Positions 63,673-64,000 of a stretch of DNA of 64,000 nt are shown piece after piece. The position numbers and the translations under genes are program-made. The stretch covers positions 19,419-83,418 of the forward strand of contig NW_019091502.1 in the NCBI RefSeq assembly GCF_001949145.1. The letters run 5' to 3'. Source of the stretch: Acanthaster planci. Its lineage: Eukaryota; Echinodermata; Asteroidea; Valvatida; Acanthasteridae. Position 1 is the stretch's first letter; the number at the start of each line of letters is the position of its first letter. The notes under the pieces were generated by a model that saw only the letters and a program-made list of their open reading frames with translations, did not search any database and had not been told where the DNA came from.

Positions 63673-64000
63673 GTAAGAGCACAATACCAGCAATCCTAAT
63701 TCAATGTAGCTGTGAGTAAATTATACCTTGTATTTGGTGTCATAATTTCAATAGGTATTTTGTTTTTCCATTTGTGGTGAATTATTTGCCTGCTTTTCCC
63801 TATTACCAAGTTTCTATTTCATTTTGTTGATATGAATTGAGATACTGCATATTGGCCAGATGAGATCGAAACTTTTATCTTTGAAAAAATGTTTTCTAAA
63901 ATGTGTATTTCGCACCACAAAAAGTGACTCTGTGTAACAGTCACCATGTGCTAAAAGGAACACTGATTAAAAGCACAGTTAGGCACCAGCCTTTTCCTCA
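63673..64000 (+). other. Intron 48, partial
   Basis: 328 bases to the window edge, with no acceptor and matching frame found. Confidence 0.6.

Noticed and set aside
1-64000. CRISPR array, prokaryotic operons or ribosomal RNA
   Set aside because: No regular spaced repeats of that kind, no Shine-Dalgarno-linked gene rows and no rRNA-like stretch; the intron-exon structure is animal-like.

Overview
The window is metazoan genomic DNA. It shows spliced genes with GT-AG introns, AT-rich introns full of transposon relics, tRNA-derived SINEs, a Penelope-like retroelement and frequent ACATGTACATGTA-type tracts. The repeat types and a very large modular secreted protein suggest a marine invertebrate, most likely a deuterostome (echinoderm, hemichordate or lancelet). 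The taxon is inference; nothing read here proves it.

Layout. Positions 1 to about 6,990 are upstream, mostly repetitive DNA. This part holds a decayed Penelope-like element on the minus strand split by a roughly 2 kb insertion, a TTAA-flanked MITE, and a tRNA-like sequence between 55-bp direct repeats. From 7,001 to beyond the right edge a single plus-strand gene fills the window. I resolve 48 coding exons (7,001 to 63,672) encoding at least 5,536 residues. It opens with a signal peptide and has not ended at position 64,000. Exon junctions were called by reading splice sites and checking that the frame stays open and the phases match across every junction. Only the junction at the assembly gap (48,893-49,272) is unseen.

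The protein is a giant secreted, probably extracellular-matrix or coat, protein. It consists of about ten copies of a roughly 400-residue module. Each module has a Gly-rich linker (GGHGGRGG type), beta-strand-like stretches (VDGxLSANG, GGSIWI), a GGPGTxFxYHxxxHRTL stretch, a W-[IL]-L-P-x-S-G / FEELxIYG segment, an MIGDR[ST]G-x-x-HIG segment and an LGLAPxT / VEGGG tail. Between modules 1 and 2 lies a block of about eight 98-residue repeats (exons 9-10). In modules 1, 8 and 10 a galactose-binding-like domain (F5/8 type C-like, clearest in exons 4-5) sits at the equivalent place. Three modules (5-7) are fused in one 3.76-kb exon, while the others are split over 5-10 exons. I do not recognise a named gene.

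Nested genes and mobile DNA. The 5.5-kb intron 37 contains a complete single-exon C-type lectin-like gene on the minus strand (52,517-53,017). The 8.6-kb intron 1 contains a hAT-type MITE with a perfect 8-bp target duplication, a large fold-back element (12.46-14.48 kb) and a 21-bp-stem hairpin. Other introns hold SINEs, short-hairpin MITEs and minisatellites, including a 51-bp array carrying repeated splice acceptors next to exon 37.
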